Assembly (NCBI GenBank): GCA_022925895.1
Contig: JAKSYS010000707.1
Span: forward strand, 1 to 31,716
DNA length: 31,716 bases
From: Fragilaria crotonensis
Taxonomy: Eukaryota > Bacillariophyta > Fragilariophyceae > Fragilariales > Fragilariaceae
Reading direction: 5' to 3'
Shown in pieces: positions 10,997 to 20,039 of this stretch; the first letter of the stretch is position 1, and each line of letters begins with the position of its first letter. The position numbers were made by a program, and so were the translations under genes. The notes below the pieces were generated by a model. It saw only the letters and a list, made by a program, of their open reading frames with translations. It ran no database searches and was not told the DNA's origin.

Positions 10997-11959
10997 GGAC
11001 ATCCGGAAAACCGGGTGGTCGAGGAGACGTGGGAGGACATAATTATGGAGCAATGCAATCAAATGACCGAAATACTAGAACTACAGTAGAAAAGAGCTCG
11101 AAAAAATGCATCATTTGGATGGAAGATAGAACAGACACGCTGACAAAGAACGTTATAGACGTATACAAACACGGACAATATTTTAAATCAATCGATGGAA
11201 AACGGTTATTTAAATTAGGAATCATTACAATGTAGGCTGGCGCGCGAAGAGCTAGGCAGGCGCGTATCTGTTGATGCATCGGTCGGCCGGCGCGCAACGG
11301 CAAAAAGTTCAATAAAAATCCCGGTTCATTATTTCGGTTCATTAAGAATCCCGGTTCATTGTTCCGGTTCATTAAGTATCCCGGTTCATTTTTCCGGTTC
11401 ATTAAGAATCCCAATTCATTTTTTCGGTCATTTAGAATACGGTTATTTTCTTCGTTTAATTAAGAATCGCGATTCATTTCATTGGTAATAAGGAGTCCCG
11501 GTTCAATAACTGTATTCTTAAGAATTCAGGTTCATTAAACCGTGTTCATTAAAAATCTGGTTCATCATAATCGGTTCGTTAAAAATCTGGTTCATCATAA
11601 TCGGTTCATCGGAAATCTGGTTCATCGAAATCGGTTCAATGGAAATCGTGTTCAGAGCGATGTCCATACATCCAAACTTGAGCTTGCGGCCGGCCGGCGC
11701 AGAAGGAAAATTGGCGCCTTCCATCTTATTATGGCGTTACATGATCGTTATAAATATCCACAAATCCCGTTAACGACATTATTTTTTTGTTCAGGTGTCT
11801 GTGCCTAATAAGATATATTAGAGTTGGGACAAAACAATTCGTAGGAGCTCTGCCTGGCAGTACAGTCCTTCTGTACGGGTTCCGCCATCCTCCCAACAAG
11901 AATCACTCGTATCCCCAAAAACTTGAAATGTTTGGGTTAACCCGGAATTCCGGATGTCC
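10997..11959. mobile_element. possible inverted-repeat element with GGTTCATT-repeat core
   Basis: Ends GGACATCCGGAA-NN-CCGGGT at 10997-11016 and inverted at 11940-11959 pair well. The left end abuts the 641-bp element, which seems to have inserted exactly at its GGA. I cannot find a convincing target-site duplication, so this may be a transposon or just a large inverted pair. The interior includes GGCGCG-rich blocks (11237-11302 and 11687-11717) on either side of a repeat array. Confidence 0.5.
11310..11655. repeat. tandem-like array of CGGTTCATTAAGAATC-type units
   Basis: The motif GGTTCATT or a close variant recurs roughly every 15-17 bp, alternating with AAGAATCCC and AAAATCTGG spacers, which gives a higher-order unit of about 32-34 bp. 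Units diverge toward the middle (about 11430-11500). The array reads as M-N-R-N-N-E-P-G repeats on the minus strand, but no gene context supports translation. Confidence 0.75.
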
Positions 11960-12801
11960 CTGCTCCCGGAGGGGAAACGTCCAGTTCGGGTTGTTTGGGA
12001 TGATTCTACACACCTTTCAGCTGATGAGAAAGATTCATCGTCTATCACACTTATCATGCCTCCGTCACGTCAAGGAGCTGATTTGGAGCCACAGGGAAGG
12101 CCCTTGTTGTCAGCCAAGGTTCGATCTGCCTTGTTGTTTCTGCCGCGCCGCACGCTTCCTATTTGGCAAATTCTCCCACCAGTGCCTCGTTTCCCTCAAT
12201 GTGCCCCTTCTCAGGATCTGAATAACGGCAACCTCTCCCACCAGAGCTGCGTTTCTCCGTCTCTGTGCCCCTACATCTTTGAGTTGGGCGACATCCGTAT
12301 GGCTGTAATTTCCTTCCCTTTCTCGAACTCGCTCGTTATTACGCATTTGCTATCTTAGATTGAATAGAAATACAACCCTTGAATTAATGGCTTTCACTAT
12401 TTTAGACGAAATAGCTAAAGTAGGACTGGGGCAATCATATTGTGACTGATGAGGACCCTCTGGTGTGGTGTCGTTCCTCATCGTTGAAACATGGCTCCCG
12501 ACGACGATGAGCGCACTCATCAGTTGATACCGTTGATAGCAGTACAAGTACTTGAGCACTCCGATTACGAAGACGCGCGCGGAAATATAGCGCATACGAA
12601 ACTTGGATTGCCAAACTTGGCTAAAAAAAAAATGTGGTCAACTTGGACGTCCAAGTCGATCAAAGTTGAGTCTTACCAACTCGGAAATCCAAGTTAAGTC
12701 ACGAATTAGGGAATCCATTTTGTTTTTTGGAGGTGAGATTCCGTTGGAAACTTGGAAACTTCGATCCAAGTTTCCAAGTTTTTTGCTGTATACACACACC
12801 C
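11960..12801. other. right part of the 2.9-kb element, no gene recognised
   Basis: An ORF from 11954 to 12358 on the plus strand (MSLLPEGKRPVRVVWDD and onward) begins inside the inverted repeat and shows no recognisable domain. The last 250 bp carry AACTTGG/CCAAGTT motifs belonging to the element's subterminal zone. Confidence 0.45.
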
Positions 12802-12904
12802 TTAGTCCAGTACAAGAATGATTCATTTTCAGCATAAACGAGAACATTGAAAAGAATTCTTAACGCAACGGAAATGAAGCTGGAGGCCGCGTGAAACATA
12901 TATC

Positions 12905-13257
12905 CAGGGCTGATTTTTTTAGGCGATCTGGCCGGCGCGCCTACGAGCGCCTAAAACTCGCAAATTTAGGCGCTTTGTCGAAGTCTAATTTAGGCGCTGG
13001 GGTTAGGGGTTAGGGTTACAGTACAGTGTCATAGTGCCAGTACTAAAATCAAGACAAAGGATCACGACAGTACTACTGTACAACTAATGTATCGTCCTAC
13101 TGGTACCGGCTACTGTTTATAGTCGTACTGTTTACTGTATATAAATATATATACAGCTTGTATATCTATATTTTCGTTTAATTTAGGCGCTTTGTCGAAG
13201 TGGAATTTAGGCGATCATGCTGATTTTTTAGGCGCCCGCCTAAAAAAATCACCCCTG
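12905..13257. mobile_element. hAT-like MITE (353 bp) with 8-bp target duplication
   Basis: Ends CAGGGSTGATTTTTTTAGG, at 12905 onward and inverted ending at 13257, are flanked by the direct octamer CATATATC at 12897-12904 and 13258-13265. An 8-bp duplication plus CAGGG tips is the signature of hAT elements. The interior repeats AATTTAGGCGCTTTGTCGAAG (about 12963 and 13180) and AGGCG motifs. It also holds a short ggggttaggggttaggg stretch at about 13000-13016. No ORF of note. Confidence 0.9.
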
Positions 13258-13470
13258 CATATATCCTTAGTCGGATCGTGCGGTAAGTTATTGGTTCAAA
13301 GCGGTTTTTAACTGGTAGTACTATGAGTTCCGAAGGACTGTTCCCAAATTTTGTTTCCGACTGTGCATACGTCATTTCATACAGGGATGAGCATACGAAC
13401 GAATACGAGTTCGGAATGGCAGCTCCGGGTTCAGGGATCGTCATACAGAAATAAAAACAAGAACAAGCTG

Positions 13471-14011
13471 GAAGGTCCGGCAATGCGGGCGAAGTCCTGA
13501 ATAAAGGAAGTATGCGCGCCCGCCGGGAGGGAAACAAGTTCCGATCAATGTCTGGCTGGCGCAAAAATTGGATGTGCCGGCGTGGTGGTGACACGGTTGA
13601 CGTCTGCAAGAAAATTTGCTTACAGCGAAAAAAAATTGCTTACGGAATGAAATTGCTTACGGAATTTGCTTACCATAAGCAAATTTATTGTAAGCAGAAA
13701 TTTGCTTACAAAATTTGCTTAGTACTAATTTTCAAACACCTAAATAAAATTTACTTACAGCAAAGAAGAATTTGCTTACGAAAATCAAATTTGCTTACAG
13801 AAAAAAATTGCTTACAAAATTTGCTTACCGGCATAATTTGCTTACTGATTTTGCTTACTGTCAAGAAAAATTTGCTTACGATGCAGCAACCTTGCCGGCT
13901 CGGATGGATCATTACGATTGTAATTCTCGAATCATGCAATCGGAGCAAGGCTGGCGCGTAAACTCAACTGCCCCTAACGGTACGGCTGGAACGTGAATGG
14001 GCCGGACCTTC
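13471..14011. mobile_element. 541-bp inverted-repeat element with TTTGCTTAC core; empty site known
   Basis: Perfect inverted ends GAAGGTCCGGC at 13471-13481 and 14001-14011. They are flanked by direct CTG at 13468-13470 and 14012-14014. Copy A of the duplication has the uninterrupted sequence gaacaagctggtgtcaaac at about 3023-3041, exactly what is expected before insertion with a single CTG. This confirms boundaries and target duplication from sequence alone. The interior contains GGCGCG-type motifs near both ends and the TTTGCTTAC array. No transposase is present. Confidence 0.92.
13611..13880 (+). repeat. directional array of TTTGCTTAC motifs
   Basis: At least a dozen copies of (A)TTTGCTTAC or close variants, nearly all in the same orientation. 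Spacing is irregular, about 13 to 25 bp, with A-rich spacers. One or two inverted copies (gtaagcag near 13691) occur. Irregular spacing and non-unique spacers distinguish it from a CRISPR array or a simple minisatellite. Confidence 0.8.
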
Positions 14012-14028
14012 CTGGTGTCAAACTGGAG

Positions 14029-14325
14029 CAACCCTGAAAACACAAAATCTATTTTGTGTGTGTGTCTCACCACATGAAACGACCAAGTGTGATCATGTCT
14101 CGGTTTTTGTCAAATCTGGTCTGTATGTATATCGCTAGGTTTGTTAAATAGATTTGAGTAACATTTAGCCCTGAAATACGATTGGTTTCAGGTTACTGTT
14201 TTGGGCGAGTACATGATTTTCTTTTGTATGTGTGTTTGATTTCCCCGAGGTCATTTCACGTGCGTTGAGTGCCAATTCTTGGCGCGCCGTCCGTTGAGAA
14301 ATTTGTATTTGTGTTTTCAGGGTTG
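14029..14325. mobile_element. 297-bp MITE with 18-bp perfect TIRs
   Basis: Perfect inverted ends CAACCCTGAAAACACAAA at 14029-14046 and 14308-14325. No target duplication is evident. Relative to copy A, about 45 bp of host sequence (attctcat to gagcg, about 3042-3087) is missing at this site, so insertion or later rearrangement removed flanking DNA. No ORF. Confidence 0.8.
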
Positions 14326-14563
14326 GACCGGTGAGAATGCGAATGCTTCAAAAATTGCGAACACCAATCCACCTTCATTTCATTTTTGCAGCAACATATC
14401 TCATTATTTTGGAAGAGTTGTCGGAGATTTCTCTTTCTAAACTATCGCCCCGGTCCGATCTTCTCCTAAGAGAACATTCTTTCTCACGCATTTCGGTTGG
14501 GAACTTTTTGATTCGTTTCGTTGTGATTCTCGACAACTTCAAACCTAACAAGCCACAGTCACC

Positions 14564-15447
14564 ATGAAGCTATTCATTCCATCTCTGTTCCTTGATTCGT
14601 CGCGGCCATCGGCATTCTTGGGGACACAACCAATGCCCAGGAGAGTGACACCCCGGTGGGATCACAACTGTCAAGCTTGATAAGGAAGCATCAGAAGGGA
14701 TGAAGACAAACAGCGTTTGCTAAAGGCGGCAAAACTAGCCCTCCAACGCGCTCTCCAACGCGCCTCCAACGCGCTCTCCAACGAGCCCTCCAACGCGCTC
14801 TCCAACGCGCTCCAACGAGCACTCAACCAGCACTCCAACGAGCACTCCAACCAGCACTCCAACGAGCACTCCAACCAGCACTCCAACGAGCGCTCCAACA
14901 ACACTCCAACGAGCGCTCCAACGAGCACTCCAACAACGAGCGCTCCAACGAGCACTCAACGAGCGCTCCAACGAGCACTCCAACGAGCACTCCAACAAGC
15001 ACTCCAACGAGCACTCCAACGAGCACTCAACGAGCACTCCAACGAGCGCTCCAACGAGCGCTCAACGAGCACTCCAACGAGCACCCCAACGAGCACTCCA
15101 ACGAGCGCTCAACGACCACTCCCATATCGTGCACCTGCCAGAATCCCCAGACTGTGTTGAGTTCTGTGTTAGCGTATTCGTCTACTGGGTGGGCTGGATG
15201 GTCCTGCCCAATTGTCAATGGCCAGTATACAAAAGTATTTGATTGCACGGTTACCGCTCTGGCTTCTCCTACTCCTGGTTTCCAAGCGCAATCGAAAACA
15301 CTCTGGAAAGTTGGATCTATTGCTGGTGGTGTTACCTTTCCATCCTCCCCAAGCGGTTACACCTATAGTACAGGTGAAGAAGGATGTGTTGTGCAGGCTA
15401 ACACAGGAGGGTCTGCTCAGATTGCCTTGACTTGTTGCACTCCCTAG
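14564..15447 (+). pseudogene. secreted PT-repeat protein gene, copy B (multiple frameshifts)
   Basis: Homologue of the gene at 3325-4216, with the same start context (caccATGaagc). The signal-peptide region has lost a G (ccttgattc for ccttggattc in copy A), and the spacer has lost bases at about 14651, 14684 and 14732, so the N-terminus is out of frame almost at once. The 12-nt repeat also changes frame. The C-terminal domain (15154-15447, ending CCTP) is intact and nearly identical to copy A, with a few substitutions (NTGG for KTAG). At the join to that domain copy B keeps ccc where copy A has cc, so each copy can be used to repair the other. Confidence 0.75.
14738..15121 (+). repeat. 12-nt minisatellite, copy B
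   Basis: Same CTCCAACGAGCN unit as in copy A, about 30 copies, with a different pattern of 11-nt units. The order of GCGC, GAGCA and GAGCG variants differs from copy A, so the array has changed since the duplication or has been imperfectly assembled. Confidence 0.88.
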
Positions 15448-15814
15448 ATTAACAGTTGGTGAATTCATGAATATGCGTTTATGTGAAGAGGCGGTGACCA
15501 GTGCAGATTATACTCATAATTACATTTTTTATCATTTATGGATGCACAGCATTCCTTGCCTCGTAGAAACAGTCTACTCTACTACTACAGTATTAGTAGA
15601 CACTAGAGTAGAGTAGAGATACGTTTCAAAGATACACTACAATAGACTCGTTGTATGAACATATTGCAGACGAAGAGTAGTAGGGAGTACAGTACTCGAG
15701 TACTCCAGTATTCGTAGCACAAAATCACGACGTCTTCACAAGAGCACAGCATGTCGCCACCAGAATCACTTAACATCGTTCCAACGAAAAACAAAACCAC
15801 GCTTCTCACTGACC

Positions 15815-17070
15815 ATGTCATTAGCACCATCAGTTCCAACCGTTCCTACCGCCCTTCTGGTATCATTCTTTGAGAAAGCCACCGAGGAATTGGTGTCACT
15901 GTCATGGGATAGTTCCAATTCATCTATGACATTAAGCGACTTTAGGATTCTCATTTTGCAAACTCAACAATCGGCATTGTCCAGTGTGGTTCAGGATTAT
16001 CAACAAAACATATCATATTCCGCTTCCACTAATAATACAGATACAGATTCCGAAGAAGTCATTACGGTCGAACAAGTCCAGAACCAATTGCAAAGCTTGG
16101 AAACTCATGTGGATTATGCAACTCATTTGGAACGACCGTTGCGGAACATGACCATGGCAGCTCGTCAAGCTTTGGCGCGACTGGTGTTGCAGCAGGCATT
16201 GAAAAATCAGCATCAACAACAGTCAGTTCGTTCCACAAAAGCCTCGTCACCGCCATTGACAAGAACGGCAGTTCTGGATTTTTGTGGTCTCTGTCAAGCG
16301 GCTGTCCAGTTGGACGCCGTCCAGGAGTTTTTATCCTGTCGTCTTTCCAGTCCCATTATTCGCGACAACAATCATCCCACATTGCGTCTCTATGACACTG
16401 ATGTTGTTGGAAAATTCGCTTTTCCACATGAACGAATGCAGTACATTCAAAAATTGTTTTTTACAGCTTTGGGATATCATGCCGACACGGCCAATCAACA
16501 ACTCCAAGGTCTCGTTGAAGGAGATGCCGAATTGGAACAGATCTTTACCGATACCATTCACCAACTTCGACAGGCACTTGCCGTGGCGACGATGCACATG
16601 CAGCAAGAAGAACTTAATGATTTTGAACAAGGAGGTGTTACTGGGTCGTGTCTGTGACGCATTCCAATTCCAACCATGATGATAACGAAATGCCCCAAAC
16701 CATTGGTATGGTGCGTTCAGGTCAAGACAACAACAACGATAACAATGCCGACGAAGACAACGATGTGACTGTCCGTATGGCACGGGATACTGCCGCCCTG
16801 GAACAAACATTGCTGGCACAATTGTTGCAGATGGATTCGGACGAACGCACGTTGGTATTGGAACAAGCACGGGTGGCCCATGATGAGCTCATGGCAGCAC
16901 TGTCCAATCTCACAACACCATCCGAACGTGTCGCGTACATGACCAGTTCGACGGCACTGTCCAAAGAGACTCGGAAACTACTATTATTGCATCAAATATG
17001 GCAAGGATTGTTGGACCGCAATGGAGGACAACCACCAAAAATGGCATCTACGCGAGATCGAGATTATTAG
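15815..17070 (+). pseudogene. hypothetical protein, copy B (one frameshift)
   Basis: Duplicate of the 416-residue protein gene at 4590-5840. It starts at the equivalent ATG and is near-identical, with small in-frame indels (an extra HQ near residue 131). At about 16644 copy B reads ttactgggtcgtg where copy A reads tgactcgggttgtg: one C is lost. The first ORF therefore ends at 16657, and the rest (16648-17070) is in another frame. Everything downstream remains open and conserved, so the loss is either very recent or a sequencing error. Function unknown. Confidence 0.78.
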
Positions 17071-17213
17071 GCATTTCTATATTGGTATTATAATGTTGCG
17101 TAGAGTGCTGGATTATGAATTGCGTTGTGAAATTATGAGTCAATGCATTATCTGCGTATTGAACCTGACACTTAGCCTCACTGTTAATATCACACAGGCA
17201 CATACTATCACGC

Positions 17214-18188
17214 TCATTTCCATAGCGACGTTCGTACCAAATCAACCACTCGTTCCGCATTCCTTTCCACCGATTCATCTCCTGGCAATATCAAATGATC
17301 AAAGGTAACGGGAGCAAATTCCCAATCAGAATTGTTCTCATCCTGAATCGCTGTACCACTAGTGCCGGTACTTTTGATTGCACTGGTGCTGGTAGTAAAT
17401 GCCATTTCCGTCGTCGCGTCATCATTACCTTGCTGTAGAGGTGGGGGAGCACGACGACCCTTGTAAAAATGACCCCGTCGTTCTTCGATGCGACGTTGAG
17501 CTTCGTCCTCGGACGTATCTACGAGAGCCCACAGGGCACGAGGAAATCGTTGGCGAAAGGCATGCCTCAAATCCGTATTGACAAAGGAAAAGCTCACAAT
17601 AAGAATTGTTGGTGTCGGTGCATCATCGACATTTTCGTATTGCTCTATAAGTCGTTGCTGTTGGTGGTGCTCTTTGTGTTTTGTCTCCACATGGGCACAT
17701 GCCAATTCAGCAAATTCCAATCGCTGTGCCAAGGTTGGATACAACCCCTTGGCAAAATTATCCTTCATCCATTGTGGGACACAAACATCCAGATCGAGGG
17801 CTAGAACAACATTATCATTGCCGTAGGTAGCACAGCCCTCATCACCATCATCGTCCTCGATGATCCTGGCCTTGCTATTTTGGCACTGTTCATGAAGAAG
17901 TGCAGCGGCGCGGTCGGCCACAGTTGTCTTGCCCGCACCGGGACGTCCAAAGACAATCACCATTGGAGGATGGTCGGAATTGTCGTTGTCACCATTATTG
18001 TTATCATTTTTGGTTTCAGTTGTATGGTCTGCGAGATTTCGAATTCTTGTCATTTCATGTCGAGAAAGAAAGGATCCTCCTCCTGTGAAACTTGGGGTGA
18101 AGGCTGCCGCAATCGAGGACTTTCTAACGAGGGACCCAACCAGTTGAAGCAGAATTAGGAGCGGCAGTATTATCCCCTTTTGTTGCAT
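17214..18188 (-). CDS. P-loop kinase, gluconokinase/shikimate-kinase-like, probable plastid presequence
   Basis: Predicted small-molecule or nucleotide kinase of 324 residues. The ATG at 18188 is preferred over in-frame codons to 18200, which begin with TTG. The N-terminus is a signal peptide (PLLILLQLVGSL) followed by IAAAF-TPSF, resembling the cleavage motif of diatom plastid presequences. After an N/D-rich linker comes a beta strand (MVIVF) and Walker A GRPGAGKT at residues 81-88. A later block, LRHAFRQRFPRALWALVDTS then RRIEERRGHFYKG, resembles the strand and lid arginines of gluconate/shikimate kinases. A low-complexity insert (about residues 240-275) is unusual. Substrate not determinable. 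The frame is clean; the copy at 5984-6664 is truncated. Confidence 0.8.
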   Translation of the reverse strand: MQQKGIILPLLILLQLVGSLVRKSSIAAAFTPSFTGGGSFLSRHEMTRIRNLADHTTETKNDNNNGDNDNSDHPPMVIVFGRPGAGKTTVADRAAALLHEQCQNSKARIIEDDDGDEGCATYGNDNVVLALDLDVCVPQWMKDNFAKGLYPTLAQRLEFAELACAHVETKHKEHHQQQRLIEQYENVDDAPTPTILIVSFSFVNTDLRHAFRQRFPRALWALVDTSEDEAQRRIEERRGHFYKGRRAPPPLQQGNDDATTEMAFTTSTSAIKSTGTSGTAIQDENNSDWEFAPVTFDHLILPGDESVERNAERVVDLVRTSLWK

Positions 18189-18868
18189 ATCCGTTTTCAA
18201 TCATCATCCTATGATCGTGACCGTCAATTCTCAATTGTTCCTCCTCACCTCTCGGCGCTTACTCCAACCCAGCACAGCCACACAGGCCTCATTGAGAGAG
18301 TGAGGTGGAAATTCCAATTTGAAGGGTTGGATTCTAAAGACAAGGGTATCGTGGTGAGAGTAAGGTACTGTAGCAAAACCACTACAAGTACCGTGAACCG
18401 TGAACCGTGAACATGTATGGAACTGTGAATGTCGTTGAGCGTAGCGTGCTTGTACTTATGGACGGTACTGGTACACTGGTACTGGTACTATCATGTACAG
18501 GACAAAGGAGAGCCGAGAGTTGGTATCATGGAGAAGCAGAATGACAAAGGTTTGGATCTGGAACGATAAAGATCAACACCACAGCTTCTTGAACAAGCAA
18601 CCGAACTTGGTTGTATAGGAGTGACTCAGCATGCTGCGTGTCCGAATTACGAGAAAAGGACAATTCCGGTCGTTTCATGTTAAAAACTCTCTCCCTTCAT
18701 CATTGTGCGACAGCATCAATAGCAACTGGCTGAATCGTTTTCCTCCCGACGAAATTGACTACCAGACGGGGTATGTATGTGCGGCATGCATGACGTACGC
18801 CACCACCACAGTCAGAGCGTAATCAAAAATCTTGCAAATGAGCTTCAAGGTTCGTAGAACAACGTCAT
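18189..18868. other. upstream region of the kinase gene, no other gene recognised
   Basis: Contains a small tandem repeat, CCGTGAA three times at about 18391-18412, and a run of GGTACTGGTAC motifs at 18463-18490. The ORF at 18631-18822 has no recognisable feature. Promoter elements cannot be pinned down. Confidence 0.45.
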
Positions 18869-19247
18869 TCATCGGGGATGGATTGTCTTGTTCACAAATT
18901 CCGACAAGGCAGTAGCATTGCTGGTATGAATTGTCGAACTTTGCAACTCATCAGCGGCTGCATCCTCCATTTCACCAAGGTGCTTCATGTTGTACACAAT
19001 CAGGGAAGCGACAACGGCAGGCCAAAGAAAGAGACTGAGTTGTCCACCGTCATTGTTGTCTGCAGTCTTGACCTTCTCCAGACGTGCCTACGTTTCTTTT
19101 ATGTTTTGATGACGTGCGATTGTGCAAGGATTCTCTTGAAGGTTTGGAAGATCGTCCAACAAGTGGCACCACAATTGACTCAAGCACGTCGTCTTCGTCA
19201 CCATCGTTGTCGTCGGCAGCCTCTTCAATCTCCAAAGGCTCTGGCAT
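18869..19247 (-). CDS. possible small membrane protein, one frameshift
   Basis: Tentative gene of about 126 residues. The ATG at 19247 opens an acidic N-terminal part (PEPLEIEEAADDNDGDEDD) then a basic stretch. About 60 residues in, the frame must change (near 19065-19075, or across a very short intron) to reach a plausible membrane segment, LSLFLWPAVVASLIVYNM, and a polar tail ending at the TGA at 18869-18871. The matching style of both halves and the hydrophobic helix suggest a real protein, but no family is recognised and there is no intact second copy for comparison. Confidence 0.3.
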
Positions 19248-20039
19248 GGTTAGAAGTTAATCGTCAAGAGTAGTGTTGAGCGCTTCTATTCTACTCTAGT
19301 AGCTGCCTTGGAAAAACTCTCACCATTGAGAACGCTCGAGTGATCTCTTCTTCTGTTATATATGATTCTCAATTTGGTTCTTCCCGCAATCCATGCGCGT
19401 AGATCTTGAACAGGTCATCAGTTAATAAGACAAACACGACTTGGACTCTCATAATGACGTACTGTGTATGAGCTTTACGAGTGTGTACTGTGTACCGTCA
19501 TAGCACCATTCGGCGTACTGTACTCAGTAGTAAGTACATGTAGGACTTGGCGTATGTTGTGGCTGAGAAGATACCTGGTGCTGTTGTACACGAAACCCAG
19601 TGGATCAACAGTACCTGGTACTTGTACAAGGAATGATACCGGCACTAACGAAATGCAGGGGTTGACGGGCAAATGTGCGGCGGAGCCATTCGTTGATTGC
19701 CCATCTGTCTGTCGTCAGTTCCAGGAAGATTCGTACCCGCAGCAAATCTGAAGATCTCTATAAATTCATCATTCATGCACCGCACGACGTACGACGACAC
19801 GACGACGTGTCTTGATTGGTTTGCGACGTCTGGAACAAAACATCATCGTGTAGTAGTACATCATACATCATACATCATACACATAACTCACAAAATACCT
19901 GAAGGTGATAGCGCTGCCTTTGACATCACCCGCCCTTGTCATCAAGGTCCATACGTCGCTTTTTCTAGAGTGAGAGCTATTCTGGTACTTGAAGTCTATT
20001 CGACGATCAACACTACAATCAAAAATCAATATTCCGTGT
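19248..20039. other. upstream region of the phosphoglycerate mutase gene
   Basis: No gene recognised. It holds GTACTG/CAGTAC-rich stretches (19480-19640) and a short CATACAT repeat at about 19858-19885. Plus-strand ORFs here run into exon 1 of the next gene without a credible start. Confidence 0.45.

Larger units (their letters stand above)
9913..12801. mobile_element. PIF/Harbinger-like non-autonomous element (2.9 kb) hosting nested insertions
   Basis: Inverted ends begin GGGTGTGTGTATACAGC (9913 onward; inverted, ending 12801) and stay alignable for about 70 bp, through AACTTGG/CCAAGTT motifs to CCAACGGAATCT. A direct TTA flanks both ends, at 9910-9912 and 12802-12804. TIR tips starting GGG and a TTA duplication fit PIF/Harbinger. 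AACTTGG-type motifs recur in both subterminal zones (for example 10048-10074 and 12600-12695). At least one further inverted-repeat element (10356-10996), and possibly a second (10997-11959), lie inside. No DDE transposase or Myb-like protein is recognisable. Confidence 0.8.
13340..17934. repeat. segmental duplication, copy B
   Basis: This matches 2887-6664 in the same orientation. It is longer because about 850 bp at 13471-14325 is made of two inverted-repeat elements absent from copy A. To the right, copy B runs on into the intact 5' part of the kinase gene, so this side looks parental for that end. Small differences from copy A include many one-base length changes in homopolymers within the secreted-protein gene. 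Confidence 0.92.

Noticed and set aside
11029-11235. 68-residue ORF inside the GGACATCC element
   Set aside because: No homology recognised, no upstream signal, and it ends in the GGCGCG block; likely chance.
13000-13016. Telomere-like TTAGGG stretch
   Set aside because: Only about two to three imperfect units inside a hAT-like MITE; not a telomere or a convincing interstitial telomeric block.
13611-13880. CRISPR-like array of short repeats
   Set aside because: The repeat is only about 9 bp, spacing is irregular, spacers are A-rich and similar, and the setting is a eukaryotic nuclear transposon-like element with no cas genes.
14671-15037. Long minus-strand ORFs rich in ECSL and VGVLVG repeats
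   Set aside because: They are antisense translations of the 12-nt repeat in the secreted-protein gene, open only because the repeat lacks stops on both strands.
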